Assembly: GCA_960531495.1 (NCBI GenBank) | Contig: OY482851.1 | Span: 18,514,839 to 18,578,838, forward strand | Reading direction: 5' to 3' | From: Zeus faber | Lineage: Eukaryota; Chordata; Actinopteri; Zeiformes; Zeidae | Length of the DNA: 64,000 bases | In this document: piece after piece, positions 13,101-24,172 of the stretch | Numbering within the stretch: the stretch's first letter is position 1 | How the letters are laid out: every line of letters begins with the position of its first letter | Translations under genes and position numbers: made by a program | Notes under the pieces: model-generated | Told to the model about the DNA's origin: nothing | Database searches by the model: none | The model's input: only the letters and a program-made list of their open reading frames with translations

Positions 13101-16100
13101 ACGGCCGTGAGTACCACAGGAGGCAACAAAAGCTACTGACCTCGGGGGCAGGGCCCCCGATCCGAGGCCACACCTCCAAGGCCACCAGCGAGATCACACT
13201 CACCATCCCTGCAGACACAGCATTCACCATCTCCAACTGTAACCTCATAGGGGTGGACTACATCATCGTGGTAGGTGAAGAAAGATAGATAGATAGGTAG
13301 ATAGATAGATAGATAGAGAGGGATGATGGATGGAAGATGGATGGATAGATAGAAAAGGATGATACATAGATTGATCAGAATCGTCCTTATTGCCAAGTAA
13401 GTTTACATGTACAAGGAATTTGTCTTGGTGTTCGGTGCATACATGAAACATAAATGTAAATTAAAGAAACAGGAAAACAATTAGTAAAATATATATGAAT
13501 ATGTAAAATAAGGCTGTCTTTGTTTTTCAAATAAAGCTGTACAGTATGCAGGAATGTGCAAATGTGCAGTATTAAGTGTAACAGTATGTGCAATGTTCAC
13601 GGATAATAGTCCAGAAGAATGAGGAATGTGCGTTAATGTAACGAGTGAGAGTGTAGTATCCATGGGAGGGGGGGGCAGTTTCAGTGGGGGGTCCCGGGCC
13701 TTGTTGATGGGACCAGGTACAGATGGGAAGAAACTGTTCTTGTGGCGAGATGTTTTGGCCTGGTTGGACCGCAGCCTCCTGCCAGAGGGAAGTGTTTCAA
13801 ACAGTTTGTGTCCGGCGTGGGAGGGGTCAGCCACAATCTTACGTGCACGCCTCAGGGTCCTGGAGGCGTACAGGTCCTGGAGAGATGGCTAATTGCGGCT
13901 AATCACCTTCCCAGCAGAGCGAATGACACGCTGCAGTCTGCCCTTGTCCTTGGTGGTTGCAGCAGCATACCAGATGGTGATGGAGGAGGTGAGGATGGAC
14001 TCAATGATGGAGGTGTAGAAGTGCACCATCATCCTCTCAGGCAGGTTGAACTTCCTCAGCTGTCGCAGAAAGTACGTCCTCTGCTGGGCTTTCTTGATAA
14101 TGGAGCTGATGTTCAGCTCCCACTTGAAATCCTCAGAGATGATGGTTCCCAGGAAGCAGCAGGACTCCACGGAGTCGACTGGGGAGTCACACAGGGTGAT
14201 AGTGGTGAGTGGGGCTGCGTTCTTCCTGAAGTCGACAACCATCTCCACTGTCTTCACAGCGTTGAGCTCTAGGTTGTTCTGGCTGCACCAAGTCACCAGA
14301 TGGTCACGCTCCCACCTGTAGACGGACTCATCCCCACCAGAGATGAGCCCAATGAGGGTGGTGTCGTCAGCAAAATTCAGGAGCCTGACAGGCTGGAGGT
14401 GCAGCTGTTGGTGCTGATGATCCAGGAGTCAGAGAATTGTTTTCCCAGCCTCACATGCTGCTTCCTGTCAGACACGAAGTCTGTAATCTGACTGCCGGTG
14501 GAGTCAGGCACGCTCAGCGTGAGAGCTTGTCCTGTAGAATAGCCAGGATGATTGTGTTGAAGGCGGAGTTGAAATCCACAAACAGGATCCTGGCATAGGT
14601 TCCTGAGGACCTGTTGGCTCTGTAGGCGAAGTGCAGGGGGTCCAGGAAAGGGTCTGTGATGGATTTGAGGTGGGAAAGCACAAGGTGTTCAAAAGACCTC
14701 ATCACTACAGAGGTCAAGGCAACGGGTCCGTAATCATTAAATCCTGTGGTCCTTGACTTCTTTGGGACTGGGATGATGGTGGAGGATTTAAAACAGGCTG
14801 GTACATGGCATGTCTCCAGTGAGGTGCTGAAAATGGAGACAGCTGATCAGCACAGTGCTTCAGGGTGGATGGAGATACAGAGTCTGGTCTGGCTGCTTTG
14901 GGGGGGTTCTGCCTCTTGAAAAGCCTGTCGACGTCCCTCTCCAGGATCGAAAGGTTGTCACTGTGGTGGGGGAGGAGGGAGGGGCCTCTAAGGTGAGTAG
15001 TTGTGAAGAGGTCCAGTCTCCTGCTGTGGTGGGGGAGGTGGAGCTCATAGGCCGGGGCTGGTGAAAGGTGTCACAGGGATGGTGTCAGGACTGTCCCATT
15101 GTCTTTCAAAGTGACAGTAGAAGTTGTTCAGGTCGTTGGCCAGGCGTGAGTTATTCATGGAGTGAGGTGTTTAGGTTTGAGGTTCGTGATTTGTCTGAAC
15201 CGTTTCCAGACAGAGACAGTCATTGGTTGAAAACTTGTCTTGGAGTCTCTTTGAGTACAGTACTTGAGCAACTTGCACCTCTTTGCTCAACCTGTACGTA
15301 GCCACTTTAAACATATCTCTGCCCCACCCCAGCAGTCCTGAAAACATTCCAGTTGGTGCAGTCCAAGCATGCCTGAAGATCCTCCGCAGCTTCACTGGTC
15401 CACTTCTTTGATGTCCTCACCACAGGTTTACACAGCTTTAATTTCTGCCTGTATGAAGGAATCAGGAGTGTCCCAGTACGCCTCGAGGGACGGCGTGATA
15501 GGCACTGCTTACTGTGGTGTAACAGTATTCTCCTCTCCGGTGGGGCATTTAATAAACTGTCTATATTTGGGGAGTTCATGGCTGAGGTTGCCTTTGTTAA
15601 AGTCGCCAAGGACAATAACTAGGGAGTCTGGGTTTGTCCTTTCCACACTCCGTATCTGATTGGCGAGCATGCTCTGTGCGTCCTGCACGTTGGTCCAGTA
15701 TCGTTCCACTCAGCCACGTCTCCGTGAAGCACAAAACAGAAGATGAAGAAAAGTCTCTGTTCTTCCCCAACAGTAGCTGAAGTTCGTCTAGGTTTGTTTC
15801 AGAGTGAACGCACATTAGAGAGAAATATTCCAAGTAACGGTGTGCGTTTGTCCGCGGAGGGCGGACAAATGCACCGGCGCGTCTCCCTCTCCTCCGGCGT
15901 TTCACTGGCTGCACAAAGGTGAGAGCACCTTTGACCAGAATGTTCAGTAATTCCACGGATGTGGTGATGAAAGTGGGCAATAAATCCACAGGGGTTGTAG
16001 CCCCGATGTTCTTGAGCTCTTCTCTGGTGTATGAGCTCCTGGAATTGTCACAAAGATCTAAATTAACAAACAAAATAAGACAAAACAACGCACACCCAGC

Positions 16101-16449
16101 CGACTGTATGAGGCGCCATCTTGAATCAGTAAGATGGATAGGGATGATAGATAAATAGAAATGGATGGAAAGATAGAGAGGGGTGGAAAGGTAGATTGAT
16201 AGATAAGGGATAAAGAGAGATAGCTTCATAGATAAAGAGGGATAGATACTGTAGAGGGGGATGGATATGAAATGAAAATGAACAATAAACAATTTGCAAA
16301 ATACAACAACATAATGATGAACAATAAATATAAACCTAAAACTTTACAAAAAGCACTAAACAGATTTCGGACTATGTTTTCAAAAATCTTATTTCAGAAT
16401 CGAGCTTTATTGGCCAGGTATCTGTGACTCTCCTTACAGTAAAATGTAA

Positions 16450-16481
<32 letters not shown>

Positions 16482-16717
16482 AAAAGTAAAGCTGCTTTAT
16501 ACTGTAGTCACCAGTGTGTGTCCAAAAATGGCATCATCGGAGCAATTTAATTGATACATTGGGTGAATGAATTCTGAATGAATTCTTTGTTTTTGGTGAT
16601 TCTTTTCTGCCCTGTTAGGTCAGCCTCTGTGTCAGCGGTTCCCCAGACCTTGAAGTTCTGTTTCCCATCATCATCACCGCGCTTCCTGGACGCATCGCAC
16701 CCCCGCCACATTTGTGA
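10182..16717 (+). CDS. Gene 1: arrestin domain-containing protein 3-like (alpha-arrestin), intact, 6 exons, 311 aa
   Basis: Exons read as 10182-10437, 11528-11591, 11826-11973, 12199-12301, 13005-13270 and 16619-16717 (TGA 16715-16717). They join without a stop into 936 nt, and every intron has GT..AG ends. Arrestin N-lobe is about residues 6-155 (exons 1-3; [11 protein letters not shown] and [17 protein letters not shown] are family signatures). C-lobe is about 160-305 (exons 4-6; [33 protein letters not shown]). Such proteins are cytosolic adaptors for membrane cargo trafficking (family knowledge). The start is the first ATG after a CpG-rich leader, and exon 1 sizes match across paralogs. 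The protein ends soon after the last C-lobe strand (GRIAPPPHL), with no PPxY tail, unlike roughly 400-aa ARRDC3. Intron 5 (3.3 kb) holds an antisense LINE; intron 4 holds a short inverted-termini element. Family assignment is secure; exact orthology is not. Confidence 0.88.
10441..11527. other. Gene 1 intron 1
   Basis: AT-rich intron of 1.1 kb with TAATA-type low-complexity sequence at 10445-10660. The TTTATATA near 11424-11430 is the empty counterpart of the Tc1 insertion site in block B. Confidence 0.7.
12498..12890 (-). mobile_element. Short element with about 68-base inverted termini and internal hairpin (gene 1 intron 4)
   Basis: The ends are inverted copies: GTGTGGGGATGGTCTGGTTT at the left and its reverse complement at the right. 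Read on the minus strand, the interior shows an ACCTGTTGCTC ... GAGCAGCAGGT hairpin, an AAAACCCC box, then ACAATAAACT (poly(A)-like). A related copy lies at 27173-27445. It is absent from the same intron in block B, so it inserted after duplication or was lost there. Class uncertain: foldback/MITE or LTR-like. Confidence 0.6.
13368..16140 (-). mobile_element. CR1/L2/Rex1-type LINE, antisense in gene 1 intron 5, internally deleted
   Basis: Read on the minus strand, the order is: 5' end with CAAGATGGCG (16114-16123); endonuclease N-part ([28 protein letters not shown]; about 15850-15700); endonuclease C-part ([20 protein letters not shown]; about 15709-15509); RT N-part ([35 protein letters not shown]; about 14717-14514); RT C-part ([49 protein letters not shown]; 14296-13889); 3' tail (13368-13450). 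The RT segment with the F/YADD box is missing and frames are broken, so it is inactive. Block B lacks it. Jockey-superfamily assignment is firm; the clade is less so. Confidence 0.85.
16449..16488. repeat. (AAAG)n microsatellite
   Basis: A run of AAAG tetramers in gene 1 intron 5, just before the terminal exon. A shorter counterpart is at 37973-37998 in block B. Confidence 0.9.
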
Positions 16718-17237
16718 AGATGTCCAACTGTTTTTCCAAAATATTTTAATTTCTCTCCTGAAGAAGCACCTTTTGTTGCACATCTGCCAAAAACGGATCG
16801 TCAAAGTTCACATTGTTGAATAACAAAATATATTCTTCTTAAATTCTAAGTGTGTTTTAGATTCCTTCGCTACCTTTTATGTTGTAAACAGTATTACTCA
16901 GGGATTTCTCAGAATGGTATTATGTCTGATCAATTATTATTGATCAGACAGTTTTGATCAGTTTGCCTCTGTTGCTATGCTTGTTTCTTTATTCTTATTT
17001 TTGTTTTTTTACTGTGACAACTGTTTCATGGTTCTCTGGAATTACATTGTGCATAAATAGTTTGGATACTTCAGTTTTTAAGTGTGTTTTTTTTAAGCAT
17101 GTGTTGAATGTAGGCACTCCATTTACTGAGTAGTACATTCTTGTACGACTCACTCAGTACAAGTGAATGTACTGAGGGACACATGAGAGCAGCCTTGAGT
17201 TGGTTACCTGATATGTATTTCAGTTGCTACCTTGGTT

Positions 17238-17428
17238 TTCAAGTTCAAGAGATTATTTGTCACATACATATACATACGGTCATACATATATGCAGTGAAA
17301 TGTCATGACACCCGGTGATTACGCACAATAAGCTTTACAAGCTCTAAAAATACAAAAATGTGCATAATCGACATAAGGTGCTCGCGCAGGTGGCCGCCAG
17401 GGGCGACGCCACAATTGGGAAATATACA
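17238..17428. mobile_element. Short LINE/SINE-tail element, block A-specific insertion
   Basis: CAAGTTCAAGAGATTATTTG then CACATACATATACATACGG to GGGGCGACGCCACAA. The corresponding block B sequence (about 38740) runs straight through. A full-length relative is at 51873-52045. This marks a retroposon of about 190 bases. Confidence 0.7.
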
Positions 17429-17810
17429 TTGATGACACAAGTTTTATTTGTTTTCCGGTCTCAAATAACCAAGCGTTTACTATTTCAAAGATCCACGTTT
17501 TTTTTAACTCTGACAGTGTTTGCTATCATTTTCTCTCTTATTGTTGCCACTATTCAAGTGTTTTTAACGGCGTGTGCCTGTATCTTCTTGAATCTACAAT
17601 ATTCAAACCACTGCTGATGTACAATTTTCTCCCTGTAAAATATATTTGGATAAATAGTGACTTAATTTTGTATTTAATGACTATTTAATTTTGTGCCTGG
17701 GATTATTTGTTAATATTGAGCGAATATGCTGTCAGGAGTGTACAGCTAATGGTGAGCAAGTCAAAAATGCATGTTTACACACAAGTATGGCTTTTAAGGA
17801 TGTTAAAACA

Positions 17811-17841
<31 letters not shown>

Positions 17842-18660
17842 CACCAGCAACCACACCCAACACACACTCATGTTCCATCAGACAGACGTACATTTTTATT
17901 TTATTTTTTCCCACGGCCCATTATTCCAAACCCCAAAAGTGCAAAAATGTCGGGTTAGAGATGGTTACGTTTCGGTTTAATGTTAGAGATTTTTGAGTTT
18001 AAGTATAATGTTAGAGATAGTTAAGTTTATGTATAAGGTTAGAGATGGTTAAGTGGGTTAAGTTTAGGGTAGTCATCCGATCATGACAATTTTAATGTGA
18101 ACATAGCAATGTTGAACATTTTGATATTTAATATTTCATATTAGGGTTGTGCGAAATGACAATAAATATTGTGAGACAAAGGTAAATTTATATCGTCTAT
18201 ATAAACTTTTGGAGCCCGACCAATGCCATATTTTTACGTCCGATGCCCGTTTACTGATGTTTTGACCAATATTTTGCCAAAAAGTGCAGAATTTTAAAAT
18301 CCATTTGAAAAAAAATGTTTTAATTAAAGTTTCTATATTGGAGAAGACAACTTTTTGATAGATAAAAAAAAAAAGTAAAAGATGATATTAAATTAAAACG
18401 TTATTACAATTTATTTCGAGCTCCGGTGCACGCATCACTTCCGAAACTAATTTGTTTCCCAGTTTACCCTGAACGCATCATCCCTTATTGCCCGGAGAGC
18501 CTGTTTCTCAACGCGAGTGTAAACAAATATGGATGGATTTATGCCGAGTTGGACTACTGCGCTCGTTTTGGTGAGTAACTTAACAGTGTAAAACAGATAA
18601 GTAGAAGAAAAATAATCAATGTCATGACCAATTTCGGTTGGGCTTTCACGCCGCCTCTAT
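17429..18660. other. Gene 1 downstream flank, no gene seen
   Basis: Partly shared with block B (to about 17960). Contains a short GT array (17815-17840). The segment 17960-18600 is largely specific to block A. Around 18532 a short ATG frame (MDGFMPSWTTALVL) is followed by GTGAGT, but no partner exon is recognised. Confidence 0.4.
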
Positions 18661-18885
18661 CACTATGTCGCAAATCAGCGGCAGAACTGCTCTACGGCAA
18701 CATGTGACATCATTTGAAGTCAGCCTGCTTTACGTTCTCTGCACGCAGGAGCGAATGTAAACAAAGACGGAGGAGCGTGGCGCTTCACGTGTCGTGAACA
18801 TTGAAAAGAAAAAAAAAACACCGTCCCTTGTTTACAACTTTTCAAACACCGACTTGTGTCCGATGAGGAAATCTCAAACTGCACG

Positions 18886-19032
18886 ATGGCAACATTCATG
18901 GATTATGACAACATTTCTCCGTCTGCCACCGAGCCACCACAACGTGAGGTGAGGGGGAGACCGAGCCGAATCAAAGTACCTTTTTGTTTGCTGATCGTGT
19001 TTTAGTTCAAGGTTTCGGAGAATGGAAGTGAA
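18886..19032 (+). pseudogene. Frameshifted copy of the short ORF at 39688
   Basis: Starts MATFMDYDNISPSATEPPQR and matches the block B ORF. One base is missing in CCTTTTTGTTTGCTG, so the frame ends early at TAG. The partner in block B is open for 48 codons. Confidence 0.4.
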
Positions 19033-19094
19033 CACAAACAAGTCATTTGAGTCGAGTCATGTCTCAAGTCTAGTGAAGTCAACTCTGCAAGAGT

Positions 19095-22000
19095 TTACAC
19101 GGTGACATGACACAATTGTTTTGCACGCAGTTCTTCGGGCAAAACAAGTTGACAGGAAATCTGTTCACCATCCTGTCTTCTTCGATCCAGGATGTCATTT
19201 CCCAGCTCTAATCTTCTCCACTCTCTCAACAAAAGGGGAAGTTCAGGGAGCTCTTTCCTTACTGTTGGAGGGATATTTTCCCCTGATTCAATGTGGACAA
19301 TGACCTCACAAATGATTGGATCAGCTCTTTGCTTCTCCTTAAGCTCAAGATAGGACAGAGAAGGTATGACTGACAGGCCATGCTGATCCTCCGTGACATA
19401 GCTGTCAGGAATCTGCATCTGCAGAGATTGCAAGAGACTCCACCAGAGTGATATTACACTGGCTGGAGGCAGAGTCATTTGATGTTCTGACCAAGATACT
19501 TTGACAGATTGCCTTGACAACATCTGGGGAGATCGCCTCTGTGGGGCTGGCATCAACCAGATGATGCTGAGTGAAGCGGCTTATGCGATCATGCTCTTTC
19601 TCAGACTGGCTATCATTCATCATTTGTTCACTTTTTCTGGATCTGTTGCCACACCATTTTCGATACCACATGTCCTAAATAGCGGACAGTTGTCTGGAAA
19701 ACCTTGCCCTTCTCAGGAGACAGTTTAATCCATATTCTTGTAAACGTGTAAGTACCTTCATCAGCCGGGTCTCATACTCTTCCAGAGAATTGGAGAAAAT
19801 TATCAAATCATCCAAAAAGACAAGTACTTCCTTCAAGTGTAATTCTCCCATGCATTTTTCCACCAATCTCTGGAATGTGGTGGGAGCATTCGTTATCCCT
19901 TGTGGCATACGATTGAACTCCCAGAATCTCAGTGGAGTAACAAAAGCTGTCTTAGCCTTGTCAGTCTCATTCACTTCGATCTGGTAATACCCAGATTTCA
20001 AACCAAGCACGTGAACCATTTGGACCCTGTCAGTGCTGAAAGGTCTCTTCCGGGTTGGTAGCGCATAGCATCCTTCATTGTTTGAAGATTCCGTTTCTGG
20101 TAATCAATGCACAGACGCACATAATTGTCATGTTTTCTTACAACCACGATAAGGGAAGAAAATGGCGACTCTGATTCTCTTATCACACTGGACTCGAGCA
20201 GTTCCTGAAGGTGTTTTCGCACGCCCTTAGTATCCTGAGGATGAATGGGCTGGGCATGGTGCTTGAAAGGGGTTTCATCATGCAGTTTAATGTGATGCTT
20301 CACCTTATCTGTGCACCCAAAGTCTTAGTCAGGCTGAAAAAAGACCTCAGACATTTCACAAAGCTTGTCGGTGATGCGCTCCTTCTACTCTGGGGGCAGT
20401 AAAGAATCACCAAAATTGAAGTTCAGGTTTGGCTTCGGATTTTCCTCAGGGACAGGAGAGTTTGTCACACTGTGCTGAGAAAGAATGCAGTGAAAACCTC
20501 CCAAGTTCTCTAATGACACAAAAGGGTGGAATGGTATTGCCTTGATCTGTTTCATTGGTAATCGCAACAGGTACTTTGTACGGTTAGAAGGAACAGCAAT
20601 GAGACTACTCTTGACAGAGACCACCAGGCAAGGAGGATTGGGTTGAACGTTCCACAACCACCCAAAGATCGGCAGAAAGATTGTGAACCATGGCTGAGCA
20701 TTCAAGGTTGACACAATGGCCTGCAGGGATGGTGGTGGAGTCTTACTGAGCATCCTGACAACTCCCACATTGCCCTCTCTGTTCTGTTGGTGCCATTACG
20801 CAAGTGTTTTAAGAACTGCTCGGTAACCATACAGACTTGGCTGTTGGTTTGTAGTCTTGCTGTCAAAGTACTGCTCATAGAGTACATCGACTGTATTTGT
20901 TCCTTTGAGAATTGTGAATGGGGTTTCAGAGCGTACATCTGGAACCACAAGTGCAGTGGTTGGCACTTCAATGTTTACGCCCAGAAAGTCTTTGGGAAAG
21001 CCAACATAACCAAACATACATAACCCAAATATGGAACAGACTGTCCAGCTGCACCCCCAACCTCTAAAAGGTTGTGAAGAGGTTTTACTTGTTGATCTGA
21101 CAGGTTCTGGTTGTACAACGACATCAAATTCTGGTTGCTTGAGATTCTGTATCTGAAAGGCAATTGAAATCAGTGCCAGCTATGTTGACTACCGCTGTGC
21201 ATCTTAAACTGACTAATCTTTCAGGCAGATTAGCAACTTGATTCTTTGACTTTGACTGTTTAAGCTCAGCACACTGCTTGCGCTTAGGTTCAGCTGCTTT
21301 TGCATTTGTCCCACAAGAGGAACTGTTTCTAGTTTAAATGGTCAGTTGCAGCTGAAGGGTTTTGTTTCTCCCATTTTTGACACTTGTCATTGAATTGCTT
21401 TTTTTTTCTCTGCAACTACAGTAATGCAGGATTTGGCTTGCTGCCACACTGCGGTTTTATGTGGCCATCCTGTCACATTGGAAATAGTAACCAGGCTTTG
21501 ACCTGGGTGTGAATTTCCGTGATGATTGCATGGGTAATTCAACAAATGTTTCAGATCTTTGTCTCTTAAACTGCTTATGAGTACTAGGTGGCTGCGGAGA
21601 GAAGGATGTTTTTGCCTTTTGCTGGTTTGCGGTTAGAGATGCTAGCTGGCTTTGGAGCTCTGCCCTTTGCTTGGTAAGTTTAGCTAAGACAGCAGACAGC
21701 CCTTTCTTCTCTTCATCACGGTAGCCAACCTGCCAGTGAGATGCCACTTCCGTCTTGCACCACCAAATGTGACTTCATGCGCACTGTTTTAGCCGCACCA
21801 CGATTCTTCTGTGCACAAGAGCAGTAGCAACTTGGCAAATGATGGGGGGGTTGCTTTCTTTTGTTTCAGGAGCTTCTTGAGCTCTGACAGAAGGGAATTA
21901 TCCCAGCATCCTCTACAAAATTGAGTTAGCAGGTACACCGCCAACGGGTACACCGCCCTTTTTACAGTAAGTTTCAATGCTACCTGAAGAAGCTGCAGGT

Positions 22001-22225
22001 AAGCGAATGCTTCTCACTTGCATATTGGAACGTATCCATGAACGTAGCATATAGCTCATCGCCACCTTGGACTGTGCCAAAAGCTGAATCAAGCTGCTGT
22101 AAGTAAACAGCGGGCAAAGTGTCAGGGCTCAAATATTTGACCATGTGAGCAGCTGGAGGCAGGAGACTTTCAAGTATTTTCCTGGACCACAGCAAGTCTG
22201 ACACAGCAGGATCTTTCATGAGCAA
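19095..22225 (-). mobile_element. Ty3/gypsy retrotransposon remnant (gag-protease-RT-linker, no RNase H)
   Basis: Read on the minus strand: a gag-like region with a degenerate zinc-knuckle area (22225-21450); a protease-like region (about 21163-20700); RT N-part with SSLIVVVRKHDNYVRLCIDY (20303-19998); RT palm with YQIEVNETDKAKTAFVTPL, MPQGITNAPTTFQRLVEKCM and catalytic VFLDDLIIFS (20019-19700); then YLGHVVSK. The sequence then passes directly into the linker before integrase (LKEKQRADPIICEV, 19556-19095). RNase H is deleted, several frameshifts are present, and no LTRs are identified. It interrupts the end of block A. Confidence 0.82.
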
Positions 22226-22330
22226 ATCAACACTGAGAGAGAGAGAGAGGGAGAGAGATAGAGGGACCAGATTTCAAACAAGGTAGCTGGTGAGTACAGC
22301 AGTAGAAAAATCACGACTACGAAGCATTAA
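22226..22330. repeat. Purine-rich (GAGA) low-complexity leader
   Basis: A short GAGAGAGA tract between the gypsy gag end and the gag-like ORFs. It could mark a boundary between two different elements. Confidence 0.4.
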
Positions 22331-22333
22331 AAA

Positions 22334-23095
22334 ATGGTAGACACGCTGGTCCAATTGTTGGGGAAAAGATTCCCATTAAATGAGGCAGAAATAAAAGAAA
22401 ACCATCAGAAAAATGGGCCAAATGTACGTACAATAAAATGGCCAAAAGAGGGAACATCCGACACAGCACTCTGTAAAGAGATGGAAGTTCTGATAAAAAA
22501 GTTTACAAAATGGGAGACAAAAAAGAGAAAAGAATAAAGAAGAGAGAAAGGGAGCGAGAAATACTAAAAATGTTCAAGCAAGAGGGAGAAGGATGGTGAG
22601 AATGTATTAGAAAAGCTAGGGAAATGCTAATGGAAATAAGGAAGAAAAGAAAAAAGTACATCATAAGGAGACCGCACCCCCAAACAATCCAGGGCAGTAT
22701 CCCATGATGAACGCTAAATATGGAAGGGAATGTGGATTTAACAGAGGAAGAGAGAAGGCAGAGTAGCCTAAAACAGGAAGAGAAGGAGGCAGCAAGTCTC
22801 CACTTGGATTGCTATTGGGAATTCAAGGAAACACAAAAGGATTACTCTGACCAAGAGTGTCAGGAAGGGGAAATTGAGAGCGAGGAAGAAGAAATTGAGC
22901 GATGTGGGGTGGTCCTTCAGGGTTAAGGGATGCATTGGCCCAAGCAGTGAAGGAACATGAAAACACCAGGGAGTTAAGGGATAGAGCAAAATTAAAAGAC
23001 CCACAGAAAAAAGGCAACTTTCCACTATTGATTAAAGGACAACAAGAGCAGTATACCATCGAGGTCACAGGACCTGGAGGGTCTTATTTGCAAGA
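22334..23095 (+). mobile_element. Possible retroelement gag remnant
   Basis: Two short, very charged open frames (22334-22537 and 22720-22926) rich in Lys/Glu, interrupted by stops and frameshifts. The layout (a leader, then a charged small protein, then an acidic Glu-rich stretch) resembles the start of retroviral-type gag genes. I see no protease or polymerase after it. The assignment is tentative and the copy is certainly broken. Confidence 0.3.
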
Positions 23096-23109
23096 TTACC
23101 TAATTATTA

Positions 23110-23780
23110 TTTTTTTTTTTCGGGCACTCCGCCCGAACCACCTGCTCCGCTGGTGAGCCGGTGGGACCCCCATGCCCATCCCCTCCCCGGTCAAGGGCGA
23201 GGCCCGTCCCGCTGCAGCCGACCATGCACCCTACCCGGCCGTGAGCCCCGAGCGCCCATCCACATAGCTGAGTGTGCTCAGCGCACCAAGTTGTTAGCCC
23301 CCGCCCCCACCGATGCCACAAGCCTCCAGATATATGGGCCCTCCACTACCTCCGGCACCCAGGGATCTCCGCCACAGAGAAGCCGCGCAGTGAGGGCAAG
23401 GGCCGACAGCCACTCCCCAACCCACACCCACAACAACAAGCAGCCCCCCAGGGGCCCCGGAAGGCACCCGGTGGCGCTCTTCACAGCCCCGCTAGGTTGC
23501 AGCGAACCTTAAGCCACCAGGCACAAGCTGCTAGGACTCCAGCCCAGTCGGCAGGGGCCCCACCCGGTCGCCCCCCAGCCAACCACGCCCCCATATGACC
23601 CACCAGCAACCCACCACCCCCGAAAACCCCAGTGCTCAATGTGTGCTGTTGGCACTTGCAGTTAAAATTGCAGGGTGTGGGGCTGCGATCCTTCAAGCAA
23701 GTCGAACCTGAATCACTTGCACGCCTCCTGCCCCGCAGACCCTGGTCTGGTGGAGTGTTGGGAGTTGGATTGTTGTGCGA
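23110..23780. repeat. GC/CCC-rich tract, unassigned
   Basis: An unusually C-rich stretch (many CCCC and GCCC words) in an AT-leaning region. Pro/Ala-rich open frames across it are composition artefacts. It may be a GC-rich repeat or an isolated CpG patch; no gene is recognised. Confidence 0.45.
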
Positions 23781-23929
23781 GTGTATGTGTTCGAAGCTAA
23801 TATGAGTGGGATTAAATGTCTGGACGGACAAGAAGCATGTCAGGGCAGGCGCGTGACGGGCAAGATGGCAGCCGCTTACTGTAAGGCCACAAAATATCGT
23901 CCCGCGGGCCGCGAGTTTGAGACCCCTGC

Positions 23930-23954
23930 CTCACACAGACACACCCACCCACAC

Positions 23955-24035
<81 letters not shown>

Positions 24036-24062
24036 GGTGGTCCCATCACATACACAAACACA

Positions 24063-24110
<48 letters not shown>

Positions 24111-24133
24111 GGTGGTCCCATAACACACACAAA

Positions 24134-24168
<35 letters not shown>

Positions 24169-24172
24169 CACC
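23930..24172. repeat. (CA)n array with a duplicated spacer
   Basis: CA runs are broken twice by the same spacer ACATACAGGTGGTCCCAT (about 24028 and 24104). A block of CA plus spacer was therefore duplicated. Confidence 0.93.

Noticed and set aside
16547-16823. Open frames on both strands over gene 1 exon 6
   Set aside because: Only the frame that joins exon 5 in phase gives the arrestin C-terminal strands; the others are shadows, and the same frames recur in block B because the DNA is duplicated.
23153-23598. Pro/Ala/His-rich frames in the C-rich tract
   Set aside because: Composition-driven, with no motif, no splice context and no homolog recognised.
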